Under the pieces are notes generated by a model, which saw only the letters and a list, made by a program, of their open reading frames with translations, made no database searches and was not told the origin of the DNA. A stretch of 22,104 nt of DNA, taken from the NCBI GenBank assembly GCA_903887655.1, contig CAISQQ010000346.1, positions 1 to 22,104 on the forward strand, given 5' to 3'. The first letter of the stretch is position 1, and every line of letters starts with the position of its first letter. The DNA comes from an uncultured Burkholderiales bacterium. Its GTDB lineage: Bacteria; Pseudomonadota; Gammaproteobacteria; Burkholderiales; Burkholderiaceae_C. The position numbers and the translations under genes are program-made. Below, in pieces: positions 1 to 7,367 of the stretch.

Positions 1-204
1 GTCCCCAGCTGAAAAACTCAAACGGTACCGTCCCACTTGAAGCTCCTGAGTGCTCAGCAGCGGCGTAGGGGTGCGCCCATCGGCATTCAACACCCATTCG
101 CTCAGAGGCTCCAAGTGCTCGGGTAAAACCCGAGACAAGGTCACCTTCATGCCAGCAGCTGGCACGCCGTGCATGGTATCCAATGCGTGTGTACTCAGTC
201 CCAT
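1..204 (-). CDS. uraH: 5-hydroxyisourate hydrolase (transthyretin-like), C-terminus cut off by the window
   Basis: HIU hydrolase converts 5-hydroxyisourate, the product of urate oxidation, to OHCU in the uric-acid pathway. Only the first 68 residues are visible; the frame stays open to base 1. The N-terminus has the family signature LSTHALDT with His6 (one of the catalytic His residues), a PAAG turn, and NADGRT with Arg44 at the place of the catalytic Arg. The C-terminal YRGS motif would lie outside the window. The ATG at 204 is preceded by an AGGAAGG-like ribosome site. The gene is divergent from puuE and the UraD fusion, which catalyse the next steps, so all three probably serve one pathway. 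The family call is secure; completeness cannot be judged. Confidence 0.9.
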   Translation of the reverse strand, partial: MGLSTHALDTMHGVPAAGMKVTLSRVLPEHLEPLSEWVLNADGRTPTPLLSTQELQVGRYRLSFSAGD

Positions 205-535
205 TGCCCAGGCCTTCCTTTGAACCGTTGAACCCTCGACAAATCGCCCAAGGTGAGACTCAATTCTAGTGCCAGAAAACCTTCATTCCAAAAGTTCAAG
301 CCCCATACCAGCAGGCCTCAAGCGCGTGACCTCAAGCCCAGACCCACCCCTCCCTCCCCCATCAGCTCCCCCTCAATTGGCATGAAGAATGCTTTGGGTC
401 AATTTACGCTAGACTCATGTGCAATTGGGTTGGGTTTAGCAGCCTCAGAAACACTCAATACGAGGCCTGAGCGCGAAGACCATGAGTCCCCATTGACCGA
501 ACCTTGCATCAAGCCACTTCAACAAAGCGAGCGCA
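205..535. other. intergenic region between divergent uraH and puuE
   Basis: These 331 bases separate two divergent ureide genes and should hold both promoters. No convincing sigma-70 pair, regulator palindrome, RNA gene or conserved ORF was found. A TTGGCA at 377-382 could be a -35 element, but no good -10 follows at normal spacing. An open frame crossing the region in the plus direction encodes a Pro/Ser-rich low-complexity peptide and is not considered a gene. Confidence 0.5.
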
Positions 536-1477
536 ATGAAGAACTACAACAGTACCCAAGCTTACCCAAGAGACTTGGTGGGATACAGCAACAAGCCTCC
601 CGAAGTAGCATGGCCGGCTCGTGCCAGAGTCGCGGTTCAATTTGTCTTGAACTATGAAGAGGGCGGTGAGAACAATGTTCTCCATGGCGACCCCGGGTCT
701 GAGCAATTTCTCTCTGAGATGTTCAACCCCGCCAGTTATCCAGCACGCCACCTGAGTATGGAGAGCATTTATGAATATGGCTCTCGCGTTGGTGTTTGGA
801 GAATCCTGCGCGAATTTGAAAAACGCGGCTTACCACTGACCGTCTTTGGTGTGGGCATGGCACTGGAGCGCCACCCCGAACTCGCCCGCGCTTTTGTTGA
901 GCTTGGCCATGAAATTGCTTGTCACTCTTGGCGCTGGGTTCATTATCAGGACATGGAAGAGAGCTTGGAGAGAGAGCACATCCAAAAAGGTTTTGAGAGC
1001 ATCCAAGCCCTCACCCAACAAAGCACCATCGGGTGGTACACGGGTCGTGACAGCCCCAACACACGTCGTCTTTTGTTGGACCATGGGGGCATCGATTACG
1101 ACAGTGATTACTACGGCGACGACTTGCCTTTTTGGATGGAAGTGAAAAATTCTGCCCAAGAGGTCAAGCCGCATTTGGTGGTGCCCTACACCTTGGACTG
1201 CAACGACATGCGCTTTGCCCTTCCCCAGGGATTTTCTCAAGCCGATGATTTCTTCATTTACCTTAAAAACAGCTTTGATGCGCTCTACTCAGAGGGTGCT
1301 GATCACCCCAAGATGATGAGCGTGGGGATGCACTGCCGGCTCCTAGGAAGACCTGGACGCATAGTGGCGCTGCAAAAGTTCTTGGATTACATTGATCGTC
1401 ACGACCGGGTTTGGGTGTGTAAGCGAATCGACATCGCCAACCACTGGCGAACTTACCACCCTTATGTGAGCGCTTGA
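536..1477 (+). CDS. puuE: allantoinase, PuuE type (polysaccharide-deacetylase fold)
   Basis: Hydrolyses allantoin to allantoate. PuuE is the allantoinase class recruited from the NodB/polysaccharide-deacetylase fold and is unrelated to the metal-dependent AllB amidohydrolases. The 313 residues match the usual length of about 310. Visible PuuE signatures are NYEEGGEN (39-46), GHEIACH-SWRW (124-134), GWYTGRDSPNTRRL (166-179), DSDYYGDDLPFW (189-200), MHCRLLGRPGR (265-275) and IANHW near the C-terminus. There is no signal peptide, so it is cytoplasmic. The ATG has only a weak purine-rich upstream stretch (GCGAGCG). The stop is followed at once by the UraD-amidohydrolase fusion gene, so the two are almost certainly cotranscribed and act consecutively around allantoin. 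Confidence 0.95.
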   Translation: MKNYNSTQAYPRDLVGYSNKPPEVAWPARARVAVQFVLNYEEGGENNVLHGDPGSEQFLSEMFNPASYPARHLSMESIYEYGSRVGVWRILREFEKRGLPLTVFGVGMALERHPELARAFVELGHEIACHSWRWVHYQDMEESLEREHIQKGFESIQALTQQSTIGWYTGRDSPNTRRLLLDHGGIDYDSDYYGDDLPFWMEVKNSAQEVKPHLVVPYTLDCNDMRFALPQGFSQADDFFIYLKNSFDALYSEGADHPKMMSVGMHCRLLGRPGRIVALQKFLDYIDRHDRVWVCKRIDIANHWRTYHPYVSA

Positions 1478-1515
1478 ATCCGGTAGCTCGCACACCTTAT
1501 CCAACACAACGCTCA

Positions 1516-3375
1516 ATGGATCGATCCACTTTAACCATGCACCAGCTCACACCGTCGGCCCTTACCTTGCAAGACATCAACAGCGGGCCCATCGAACACG
1601 TCTTGCTGCAGCTGCAAGGACTTTATGAGCACTCAGACTGGATTGTGAGCGAGACCTTAAAGCGTCGACCCTTTTTAAGCGTGGCGGATTTTCAATGGCA
1701 GTTGACCCAAACACTGAGCCAGTCTCCTCCGGCGGCTCAACTTCAACTGATCAAAGCCCACCCGGAACTCACGGGCAAAGCAGCCATCCACAAAGTCCAC
1801 TTGACCCAAGACTCCCAAAACGAGCAATCCATGGCGGGATTGGCCTTTTGTAGCGAAGAGGAGTACCAAGAGCTGCACCAACTCAACCTTGCTTATTCGC
1901 AAAAGTTCGGCTTTCCCTTCGTGCTCGCGGTGCGAGGCCCGCGCGCTTTGGGGTTGAGCCGAAAAGAAATCATCCTGACCCTCAAGCGGCGCCTTCGCCA
2001 CAACAAAACCTATGAGCACCAAGAGGCCATTCGCAACATCCACCGCATTGCTGAGTTAAGGCTCCATGAGAAACTACACCATGCTTGCCCTCAAGGCGAG
2101 ATGGTGTGGGACTGGCACGAAACACTCGCACAGCACACTGAAGACGATGAACTCGACACCACGACCCAGACGCCAAAGATCACAGTCACATATTTGAGCC
2201 GAGCGCACCGCGCCGTGGCCCAAGACATTCGCGCCTTGATGCTCTCGTGTGGCTTTGATGAGGTCTTTCTCGACGACGTTGGCAATGTGGTTGGCAAGTA
2301 CCACGCCAAAACGCAAGCCTGCGATCTCATGCCCCGATCGGTCATGATGGGATCCCATTACGACACCGTCAGAAATGGTGGCAAATACGATGGTCGACTG
2401 GGAGTGTTGACGGCCGCGGCCTGCGTGAAAATGCTTCATGAGCAAAAAACACGCTTGAACGTGGGCTTGGAGGTGGTGGCTTTTTCAGAAGAGGAAGGCC
2501 AGCGCTTTGCCGCCACGTTTTTGTCCTCGAGCGCTTTGTGTGGGCAGTTCCAGCCCGAGTGGCTCGACCAAACCGACGCCCAAGGCGTCCCCATGCGCCA
2601 AGCCATGCATGACGCCGGTTTTGATCCGCAACAAATACCGCTCATCAAACGCGATCCAAGCCATTACCTCGGTTTTTTGGAAGTTCACATCGAACAAGGC
2701 CCGGTGCTGTGCCATCAACATTTTCCTCTGGGCATCGTGAGCTCCATCAACGGCTCGGCTCGCTACAAAGGTCAAATCACAGGTCGCGCCTCGCATGCGG
2801 GCACGACACCCATGAATGACCGACAAGACGCTGTTTGCGCTGCTGCTGAGATCGCGTTAGCCATGGAGCGCTTTGCCAAGGAAATGCCCACCACGGTGGC
2901 CACGATGGGCATGCTCGATGTGCCCAAGGGCTCCATCAACGTGGTGCCTGGCGTGGTTCAATTCAGCATGGACTTGCGTGCACCGAGCAACGAGCTGAGA
3001 GATGCTTTAGAGCGACGCGTCATGCAAGAGATTCAACGCATTGGCCAAGAGCGCAGCGTGAGTGTGGAGCTCAAACCCACCCTCCAAATCAGTGCCGCAC
3101 CCAGTGACGACAGCCTCAAACAGTTGTGGCACAACGCACTCCATGACTTGGGGCTACCGGTCTTTGAACTTCCAAGCGGTGCAGGCCACGATGCCATGAA
3201 AATGCACGACATCATGCCCCAAGCCATGCTCTTTGTCAGGGGCCTGAATTCCGGCATCAGTCACAACCCACTCGAGAGCACCACTGCCCAAGACATGCAA
3301 CTCGGCGTGGACGCCTTGATGCATGTCTTGCAACAACTGGATCGATCCGTGGCCCAGTTATTGAGCGACTCTTAA
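1516..3375 (+). CDS. uraD-allC: fusion: OHCU decarboxylase (UraD) + allantoate amidohydrolase-type M20 metallohydrolase
   Basis: A two-domain enzyme of 619 residues counted from the ATG at 1516. Residues about 12-185 are UraD, which decarboxylates OHCU to S-allantoin: AHPEL with catalytic His82, NEQSMAGL with Glu103, and FPFVLAVRG. Residues about 195-615 are an M20/Zn-hydrolase of the allantoate amidohydrolase/N-carbamoyl-amino-acid hydrolase group: GSHYDTV (His281), GGKYDG (Asp292), the SEEEGQRF acidic cluster (325-327), LEVHIEQGP (His391), GRASHAGTTPM, INVVPG and ISHNP (His583). All expected metal ligands are present. PuuE's reaction lies between the two fused activities, and puuE is the adjacent upstream gene. 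Start is uncertain: a TTG at 1474 overlaps the puuE stop, and an ATG at 1537 also fits the UraD N-terminus; none has a clear ribosome site. Allantoate as substrate is inferred from context. Confidence 0.9.
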   Translation: MDRSTLTMHQLTPSALTLQDINSGPIEHVLLQLQGLYEHSDWIVSETLKRRPFLSVADFQWQLTQTLSQSPPAAQLQLIKAHPELTGKAAIHKVHLTQDSQNEQSMAGLAFCSEEEYQELHQLNLAYSQKFGFPFVLAVRGPRALGLSRKEIILTLKRRLRHNKTYEHQEAIRNIHRIAELRLHEKLHHACPQGEMVWDWHETLAQHTEDDELDTTTQTPKITVTYLSRAHRAVAQDIRALMLSCGFDEVFLDDVGNVVGKYHAKTQACDLMPRSVMMGSHYDTVRNGGKYDGRLGVLTAAACVKMLHEQKTRLNVGLEVVAFSEEEGQRFAATFLSSSALCGQFQPEWLDQTDAQGVPMRQAMHDAGFDPQQIPLIKRDPSHYLGFLEVHIEQGPVLCHQHFPLGIVSSINGSARYKGQITGRASHAGTTPMNDRQDAVCAAAEIALAMERFAKEMPTTVATMGMLDVPKGSINVVPGVVQFSMDLRAPSNELRDALERRVMQEIQRIGQERSVSVELKPTLQISAAPSDDSLKQLWHNALHDLGLPVFELPSGAGHDAMKMHDIMPQAMLFVRGLNSGISHNPLESTTAQDMQLGVDALMHVLQQLDRSVAQLLSDS

Positions 3376-3390
3376 GCTTTGGATGGCGCA

Positions 3391-3442
3391 TGACCCCAAG
3401 ACTCATCAAAGCCAGCGGAATTTGAGAATGATTTTTGGGTCA
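3391..3442. repeat. imperfect inverted repeat after the ureide genes
   Basis: TGACCC at 3391 pairs with GGGTCA ending at 3442. Between them CAA/TTG, a CATCAAA/TTTGAGAATG-like segment and a 10-base centre (3411-3420) continue an imperfect symmetry. The arms are about 20 bases with mismatches and a bulge. It lies 16 bases beyond the fusion gene's stop and about 230 bases before the ABC importer. It could be a hairpin terminator, although no clear T-run follows the whole structure, or a processing or regulatory site. Confidence 0.4.
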
Positions 3443-3605
3443 ATCCACCCCAAAAACCGCACCGCGATAGTGCAGATCAACCCTTGTGCTCACCCTGTTG
3501 CACCCAACTGAGGCTTTGGGGGACGATCAACACGCTCAAGACGGGTCTTTAGGGGCAACCTTTGAGCCCAACTCAGCCTTGCAGGCGCACCAAATTTGCA
3601 CATTT

Positions 3606-3617
3606 ATTGTCTACAAT
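3606..3617. promoter_or_regulatory. palindrome ATTGT-CT-ACAAT, candidate GntR/FadR-type operator
   Basis: A perfect 5-2-5 inverted repeat lies 57 bases before the start of the binding-protein gene. Its core GTCTAC fits the GTxTAxAC-like half-site pattern known for FadR-subfamily GntR repressors. A TATAAC preceded by TG at 3640-3648 (TGCTATAAC) could be an extended -10 just downstream, so a repressor bound here would sit over or next to the promoter. No regulator gene is in the window. The operator assignment is inferred from pattern only. Confidence 0.4.
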
Positions 3618-3639
3618 GGCTCTTCATGGGCATTGTTAT

Positions 3640-3648
3640 TGCTATAAC
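3640..3648 (+). promoter_or_regulatory. candidate extended -10 (TGCTATAAC) for the ABC importer operon
   Basis: TGnTATAAC matches an extended -10 element and lies 27 bases before the ATG at 3675. No consensus -35 is visible at 16-18 bases upstream, as can be the case for extended -10 promoters. Transcription would start near 3655, giving a short leader that contains the GGAGA ribosome site. Confidence 0.35.
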
Positions 3649-3674
3649 CCCTTACATTCAATTTGGAGAACTTG

Positions 3675-4709
3675 ATGATCAAACATTCTGTAAACAAGAT
3701 CAAAAATGGTCTTGTCTTGGCACTGGGCTTGAGTGGCGCCATCGCCATGGCACAAAACACCCCATTGAAATTCCAACTCGACTGGCGTTTTGAAGGCCCA
3801 GCGGCTTTGTTCTTGGTGCCCGAGAGCAAGGGCTACTACAAAGCAGAGAAATTGGACGTCACCGTCGATGCGGGCAACGGCTCTGGTGGAACCGTTACCC
3901 GAGTGGCATCTGGATCCTATGATATGGGTTTTGCAGACTTGGCCTCCCTCATGGAGTTTGCGGCCAACAACCCCGATGCGCCCAATAAACCCGTGGCCAT
4001 CATGATGGTGTACAACAACACCCCAGCGTCTGTGATGGCGCTTAAAAAGTCGGGCATCAAAACCCCAGCCGACTTGAACGGCAAAAAACTCGGCGCTCCA
4101 GTCTTTGATGCTGGACGTCGGGCCTTCCCCATCTTTGCCAAGGCCAACAACATCTCCAACGTCACCTGGACGGCCATGGATCCCACCTTGCGCGAGACCA
4201 TGCTGGTGAGGGGAGACCTTGATGCCATCACGGGTTTCACGTTCACCTCGCTGCTCAATATTGAATCGCGCGGCGTCAAAGCCGCCGATGTGGTGGTGCT
4301 CCAATACCCCGATTACGGCGTGAAGTTGTATGGAAATGCCATCATTGCTTCTCCCAAAATTTTGAAAGAAAACCCAGAGGCCGTTCGTGCCTTTTTGCGC
4401 GCCTTCAGCCGCGGCATGAAAGACGTCTTGGCCAACCCTGCAGAGGCCATCCAAAGCGTCAAAGCACGTGACGGTATCATTGATGTGGATTTGGAAATTC
4501 GTCGCTTAAAGCTGTGCTTGGACACCGTCATCAATAGTCCCGATGCCCGCAGCGAAGGCTTTGGTCAAGTCAATGGCCCACGCTTGTCGTTGATGGCCAG
4601 CCAGGTCTCAGACGCCTTCAACACCAAGACCCGCGTCAATGCCGATCTTCTTTGGAATGCCTCCTTCTTGCCCAGCGCGAAAGAGCTCAACGTATTGCCC
4701 AAGAAATAA
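3675..4709 (+). CDS. NitT/TauT-family ABC transporter periplasmic substrate-binding protein (NMT1/THI5-like)
   Basis: This is the binding protein of an importer; with the next two genes it makes a complete ABC system. The ATG at 3675 is chosen because GGAGA (3665-3669) lies five bases upstream. Residues 1-26 form a signal peptide (basic n-region, LVLALGLSGAIAMA core, AMA/QN cleavage). The mature part opens with the NMT1/THI5-like pattern FQLDWRFEGP...GYYKAEKLDVTV, then GNGSGG and GSYDMGFADL. This family carries taurine, nitrate, sulfonates, pyrimidines and thiamine precursors. The position directly after ureide genes suggests a purine- or pyrimidine-derived ligand, but that is inference; the sequence does not name the ligand. 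Its TAA overlaps the ATG of the ATPase gene (TAATG), implying translational coupling. Confidence 0.88.
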   Translation: MIKHSVNKIKNGLVLALGLSGAIAMAQNTPLKFQLDWRFEGPAALFLVPESKGYYKAEKLDVTVDAGNGSGGTVTRVASGSYDMGFADLASLMEFAANNPDAPNKPVAIMMVYNNTPASVMALKKSGIKTPADLNGKKLGAPVFDAGRRAFPIFAKANNISNVTWTAMDPTLRETMLVRGDLDAITGFTFTSLLNIESRGVKAADVVVLQYPDYGVKLYGNAIIASPKILKENPEAVRAFLRAFSRGMKDVLANPAEAIQSVKARDGIIDVDLEIRRLKLCLDTVINSPDARSEGFGQVNGPRLSLMASQVSDAFNTKTRVNADLLWNASFLPSAKELNVLPKK

Positions 4710-5560
4710 TGTCGTCCTCTAAACCCTTTGTTGAATTCAACAACGTTTGGTTGGCTTATAACGATGAGTTGTTGGCCCAGCAACAGTTTGCGGTTGAAGA
4801 CATTAATTTAGAGATTCAAAGCGGCGAATTCATTGCCATTGTGGGACCCTCCGGTTGCGGTAAATCCACCTTCATGAAACTCACCACCGGGCTCAGGCGC
4901 CCGACACGTGGCCAGATTCGAGTCAATGGAGAAGAAGTCACCGGACCCCTCAAAATCAGTGGCATGGCGTTTCAAGCGCCTTCCTTGCTGCCTTGGCGGA
5001 CCACGCTGGACAACGTTTTATTGCCCTTGGAAATCGTGGAGCCGCATCGCTCCCAATTCAAGGCCAAAAAAGCCGAGTATGAGCACCGCGCCATTGAGCT
5101 GTTGAAAAGAGTGGGTTTGGGTGGCTATGAGCGGCAATTTCCATGGCAACTCTCTGGCGGTATGCAGCAGCGCGCGAGTATTTGTCGCGCTCTGATTCAT
5201 GAGCCGCAAATGCTGCTCTTGGATGAGCCGTTTGGCGCACTGGATGCCTTCACCCGAGAAGAGTTGTGGTGCATATTGCGCGACTTGTGGACGGAGCAAC
5301 GCTTCAATGTGATACTGGTCACGCATGATCTGCGCGAATCGGTATTTTTGGCCGACACCGTCTACGTGATGTCAAAGAGCCCTGGACGCTTCATTGTCAA
5401 GCGTGACATTGACCTGCCTCGGCCGCGTGACTTGGAACTCACCTACACCAGTGAATTCGCCAACGTGGTGCACGAGCTCAGGAGTCACATCGGCGCCCTT
5501 CGTGGCGCGCAAGCGAGCGCAACGACAAAGCCCAACAGCGCTCCCCCTGCCGTGGCTTGA
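4709..5560 (+). CDS. ABC transporter ATP-binding protein (NitT/TauT/SsuB type)
   Basis: The ATPase that drives the importer, 283 residues from the ATG at 4709, which overlaps the preceding stop by one base. All nucleotide-binding elements are intact: Walker A GPSGCGKST (46-54), Q-loop Gln89 in AFQAPSLLPWR, signature LSGGMQQR (148-155), Walker B MLLLDE (168-173) followed by the PFGALD D-loop region, and the switch His206 in LVTHDLRE. The short LPWRT segment after the Q-loop is typical of the SsuB/TauB subgroup. The C-terminal 30 residues are Ala/Pro-rich and probably flexible. It sits between the binding protein and the permease, and presumably pairs with a homodimer of the latter. Confidence 0.92.
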   Translation: MSSSKPFVEFNNVWLAYNDELLAQQQFAVEDINLEIQSGEFIAIVGPSGCGKSTFMKLTTGLRRPTRGQIRVNGEEVTGPLKISGMAFQAPSLLPWRTTLDNVLLPLEIVEPHRSQFKAKKAEYEHRAIELLKRVGLGGYERQFPWQLSGGMQQRASICRALIHEPQMLLLDEPFGALDAFTREELWCILRDLWTEQRFNVILVTHDLRESVFLADTVYVMSKSPGRFIVKRDIDLPRPRDLELTYTSEFANVVHELRSHIGALRGAQASATTKPNSAPPAVA

Positions 5561-5604
5561 AGGCCTCTTCTTACTCTGCACTGCCCAACCTCAAAGTCAT
5601 CCCT

Positions 5605-6375
5605 ATGAAATGGTCTAAAAAGCTCGAAGCCAGCTCACCTTGGATTTTGCTGATCTTCACCTTGCTGCTGTGGCAAGTGGTGTGCAGTGCGTTCTCGGTG
5701 TCGGAATTTATATTTCCCAGTCCCCTCAAAATCGCCCAAGAGCTCACGCAGTACAGCGCCATCATTGCCGCCCACGCGTGGAGAACCTATTGGGTCACTA
5801 TGGCAGGTTTTGGCTTGGCGATTGTGGTTGGGGTTCTGTTGGGGTTTTTAATTGGCAGCTCGCGCTTGGCCTATACCGCCGTCTACCCCTTGATGACCGC
5901 GTTCAATGCCTTGCCCAAAGCGGCGTTTGTCCCGATTTTGGTGGTCTGGTTCGGCATTGGGGTGGGACCAGCGATTTTGACCGCTTTTTTGATCAGCTTT
6001 TTTCCCATCATGGTCAACATTGCCACCGGCTTGGCCACTCTGGAGCCCGAACTCGAGGATGTACTGAGGGTGCTTGGCGCCAAGCGCTGGGACGTCTTGA
6101 TCAAGGTCGGCCTGCCCCGTTCATTGCCCTACTTTTACGGATCCCTGAAAGTGGCCATCACCTTGGCTTTTGTTGGCACCACGGTCTCCGAGATGACGGC
6201 CGCCAACGAGGGGATTGGATACTTGCTCATTTCTGCCGGGTCGTCCATGCGCATGGGTTTGGCCTTTGCTGGCTTGGTGGTGGTGGGCGCGATGGCCATG
6301 TTCATGTACGAACTGTTCAATTACGTTGAAAAACACACCACCGCTTGGGCCCACCAAGGCTCACAAAACCGCTGA
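5605..6375 (+). CDS. ABC transporter permease (NitT/TauT/SsuC type)
   Basis: The membrane component of the same importer, 256 residues from the ATG at 5605. Hydrophobic segments start at WILLIFTLLLWQVV (about 13-26), with about five more to the C-terminus. The cytoplasmic EAA-type coupling loop is visible at about 147-175 (EPELEDVLRVLGAKRWD...VGLPRSLP) and has the invariant Gly. The FNALPKAAFVPILVVWFGIG segment is characteristic of SsuC/TauC permeases. An alternative TTG at 5557 overlaps the ATPase stop and would add 16 polar residues; ATG 5605 gives a family-like N-terminus, but its ribosome site is weak. It is the last gene of the importer operon; 236 bases follow before the next gene. Confidence 0.9.
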   Translation: MKWSKKLEASSPWILLIFTLLLWQVVCSAFSVSEFIFPSPLKIAQELTQYSAIIAAHAWRTYWVTMAGFGLAIVVGVLLGFLIGSSRLAYTAVYPLMTAFNALPKAAFVPILVVWFGIGVGPAILTAFLISFFPIMVNIATGLATLEPELEDVLRVLGAKRWDVLIKVGLPRSLPYFYGSLKVAITLAFVGTTVSEMTAANEGIGYLLISAGSSMRMGLAFAGLVVVGAMAMFMYELFNYVEKHTTAWAHQGSQNR

Positions 6376-6440
6376 CCCAAGGCTCGTTGGCGCCTGTGCC
6401 CCAGCACTGCGGTGGATGAGCAACTGGATGGGCTGTCGTT

Positions 6441-6466
6441 TTGACACCGATCAACTCGACTAGAAT
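6441..6466 (+). promoter_or_regulatory. candidate promoter with short spacer upstream of the channel operon
   Basis: A perfect TTGACA (6441-6446) and a good TAGAAT (6461-6466) are separated by only 14 bases, shorter than the usual 16-18. They lie about 145 bases before the ATG at 6612. TAGAAT may be the real -10 with a poorer -35 a few bases further upstream. The rest of the 6376-6611 gap has a seven-T run at 6509-6515, without a clear hairpin before it. Confidence 0.35.
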
Positions 6467-6611
6467 CAGATCCTGCCTTTGTGTATTGATTTGATGACTT
6501 GAAGGCTCTTTTTTTGATGTACTCACCTCCCTTTGGGCTGAGCGACACCAATTCAGGTCAAACCATTGAGTTCATCATCGCCTCATTCAACTCGACTTTT
6601 TTGGATGCCTT

Positions 6612-7355
6612 ATGGATAAACCCAACGAGATTGTGACTCCCCCCAAGGTCAAAACCATGACCTTTTCTGACATCTTGTTCCTGTGCTTCATGGTGTTCGT
6701 GGTGTTTGCCGTCGCCTTTGTGGGCCGGCTCGCCTACTTGGAGGGCATGAAAACGGAAGGCTCCAAACAAAACGGCGAGGCCATGGCCGCTTGGTTCACA
6801 CAGGCCTCAGCCGATCGTTTCAATGACAATTTCAATCCCACTGAATGTGCTGCAGGCTTATTGCCGGCTCTGCCAGCCATCAGCCCGATGGCCAGCGCCA
6901 CCGAGATGAGCGCGACTGCACCCGCCCCTGCGAGCGACGCCGCTTCAGCAGACAGTGCCACCACCGGCGCGTCGGCTGAATCGCCCAAAAACGCCTCAGC
7001 AAGCACCACCGCTGCTCAGGAGACCAAAGGCTCGGAAGCTTCGGCACAAAATGTGGCCCGCACTTGGGGAGATTGTTTGCGCTATCTCACCAGCGAGAAG
7101 GGTCCATGGTCCAAAATGACCAACCCCTTCAATGGTGAAGCCCTGAGCTTCATCGATAAATGCGACCCCACCAATCACGAGATTCCGGGCTTCATTGTGC
7201 TCGAGAGCATCAACCCCACCCCACCAGGCTCGGCCGTTGCGAGTTATGCCAATGCGCTGGCCAGCACCGATGCCATCGATAAAAAAATGCTGTTGCGAGT
7301 GACCATTTGCGACAAAGGGTCCTACCCCATCCCCATTGCTGACATCGAATTCTAA
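6612..7355 (+). CDS. single-span membrane protein with Ala/Ser linker and cysteine-containing C-terminal domain, function unknown
   Basis: I do not recognise this family. The 247 residues read: a basic N-tail, one transmembrane helix at about 19-41 (ILFLCFMVFVVFAVAFVG), a short region with Cys79, a low-complexity Ala/Ser/Thr linker (about 84-148), then a compact domain (about 149-247) with Cys155, Cys184 and Cys233. The likely topology is N-in, with the C-terminal domain in the periplasm. There the four non-membrane cysteines could form two disulfides. The gene ends 12 bases before the double-voltage-sensor channel, so the two are very likely cotranscribed, and the protein is a plausible accessory or sensing subunit. 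The ATG lacks a strong ribosome site (GGAT six bases away). The reading frame looks real; any function is speculation. Confidence 0.7.
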   Translation: MDKPNEIVTPPKVKTMTFSDILFLCFMVFVVFAVAFVGRLAYLEGMKTEGSKQNGEAMAAWFTQASADRFNDNFNPTECAAGLLPALPAISPMASATEMSATAPAPASDAASADSATTGASAESPKNASASTTAAQETKGSEASAQNVARTWGDCLRYLTSEKGPWSKMTNPFNGEALSFIDKCDPTNHEIPGFIVLESINPTPPGSAVASYANALASTDAIDKKMLLRVTICDKGSYPIPIADIEF

Positions 7356-7367
7356 GGAACTGAGACC

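Noticed and set aside
253..657. Open frame of 134 codons crossing the uraH-puuE gap.
   Set aside because: Low-complexity Pro/Ser-rich product, no ribosome site, and its second half overlaps puuE in another frame.
3642..4454. Long minus-strand open frame (270 codons) opposite the binding-protein gene.
   Set aside because: His/Gly-rich shadow of a well-supported plus-strand gene with signal peptide and family motifs.
6517..6636. A 39-codon open frame (begins MYSPPFGL) just before and overlapping the start of the gene at 6612.
   Set aside because: The nearest purine-rich site is 11 bases away behind a T-run, no family resemblance is seen, and it overlaps the next gene. Could be reconsidered if conserved in relatives.
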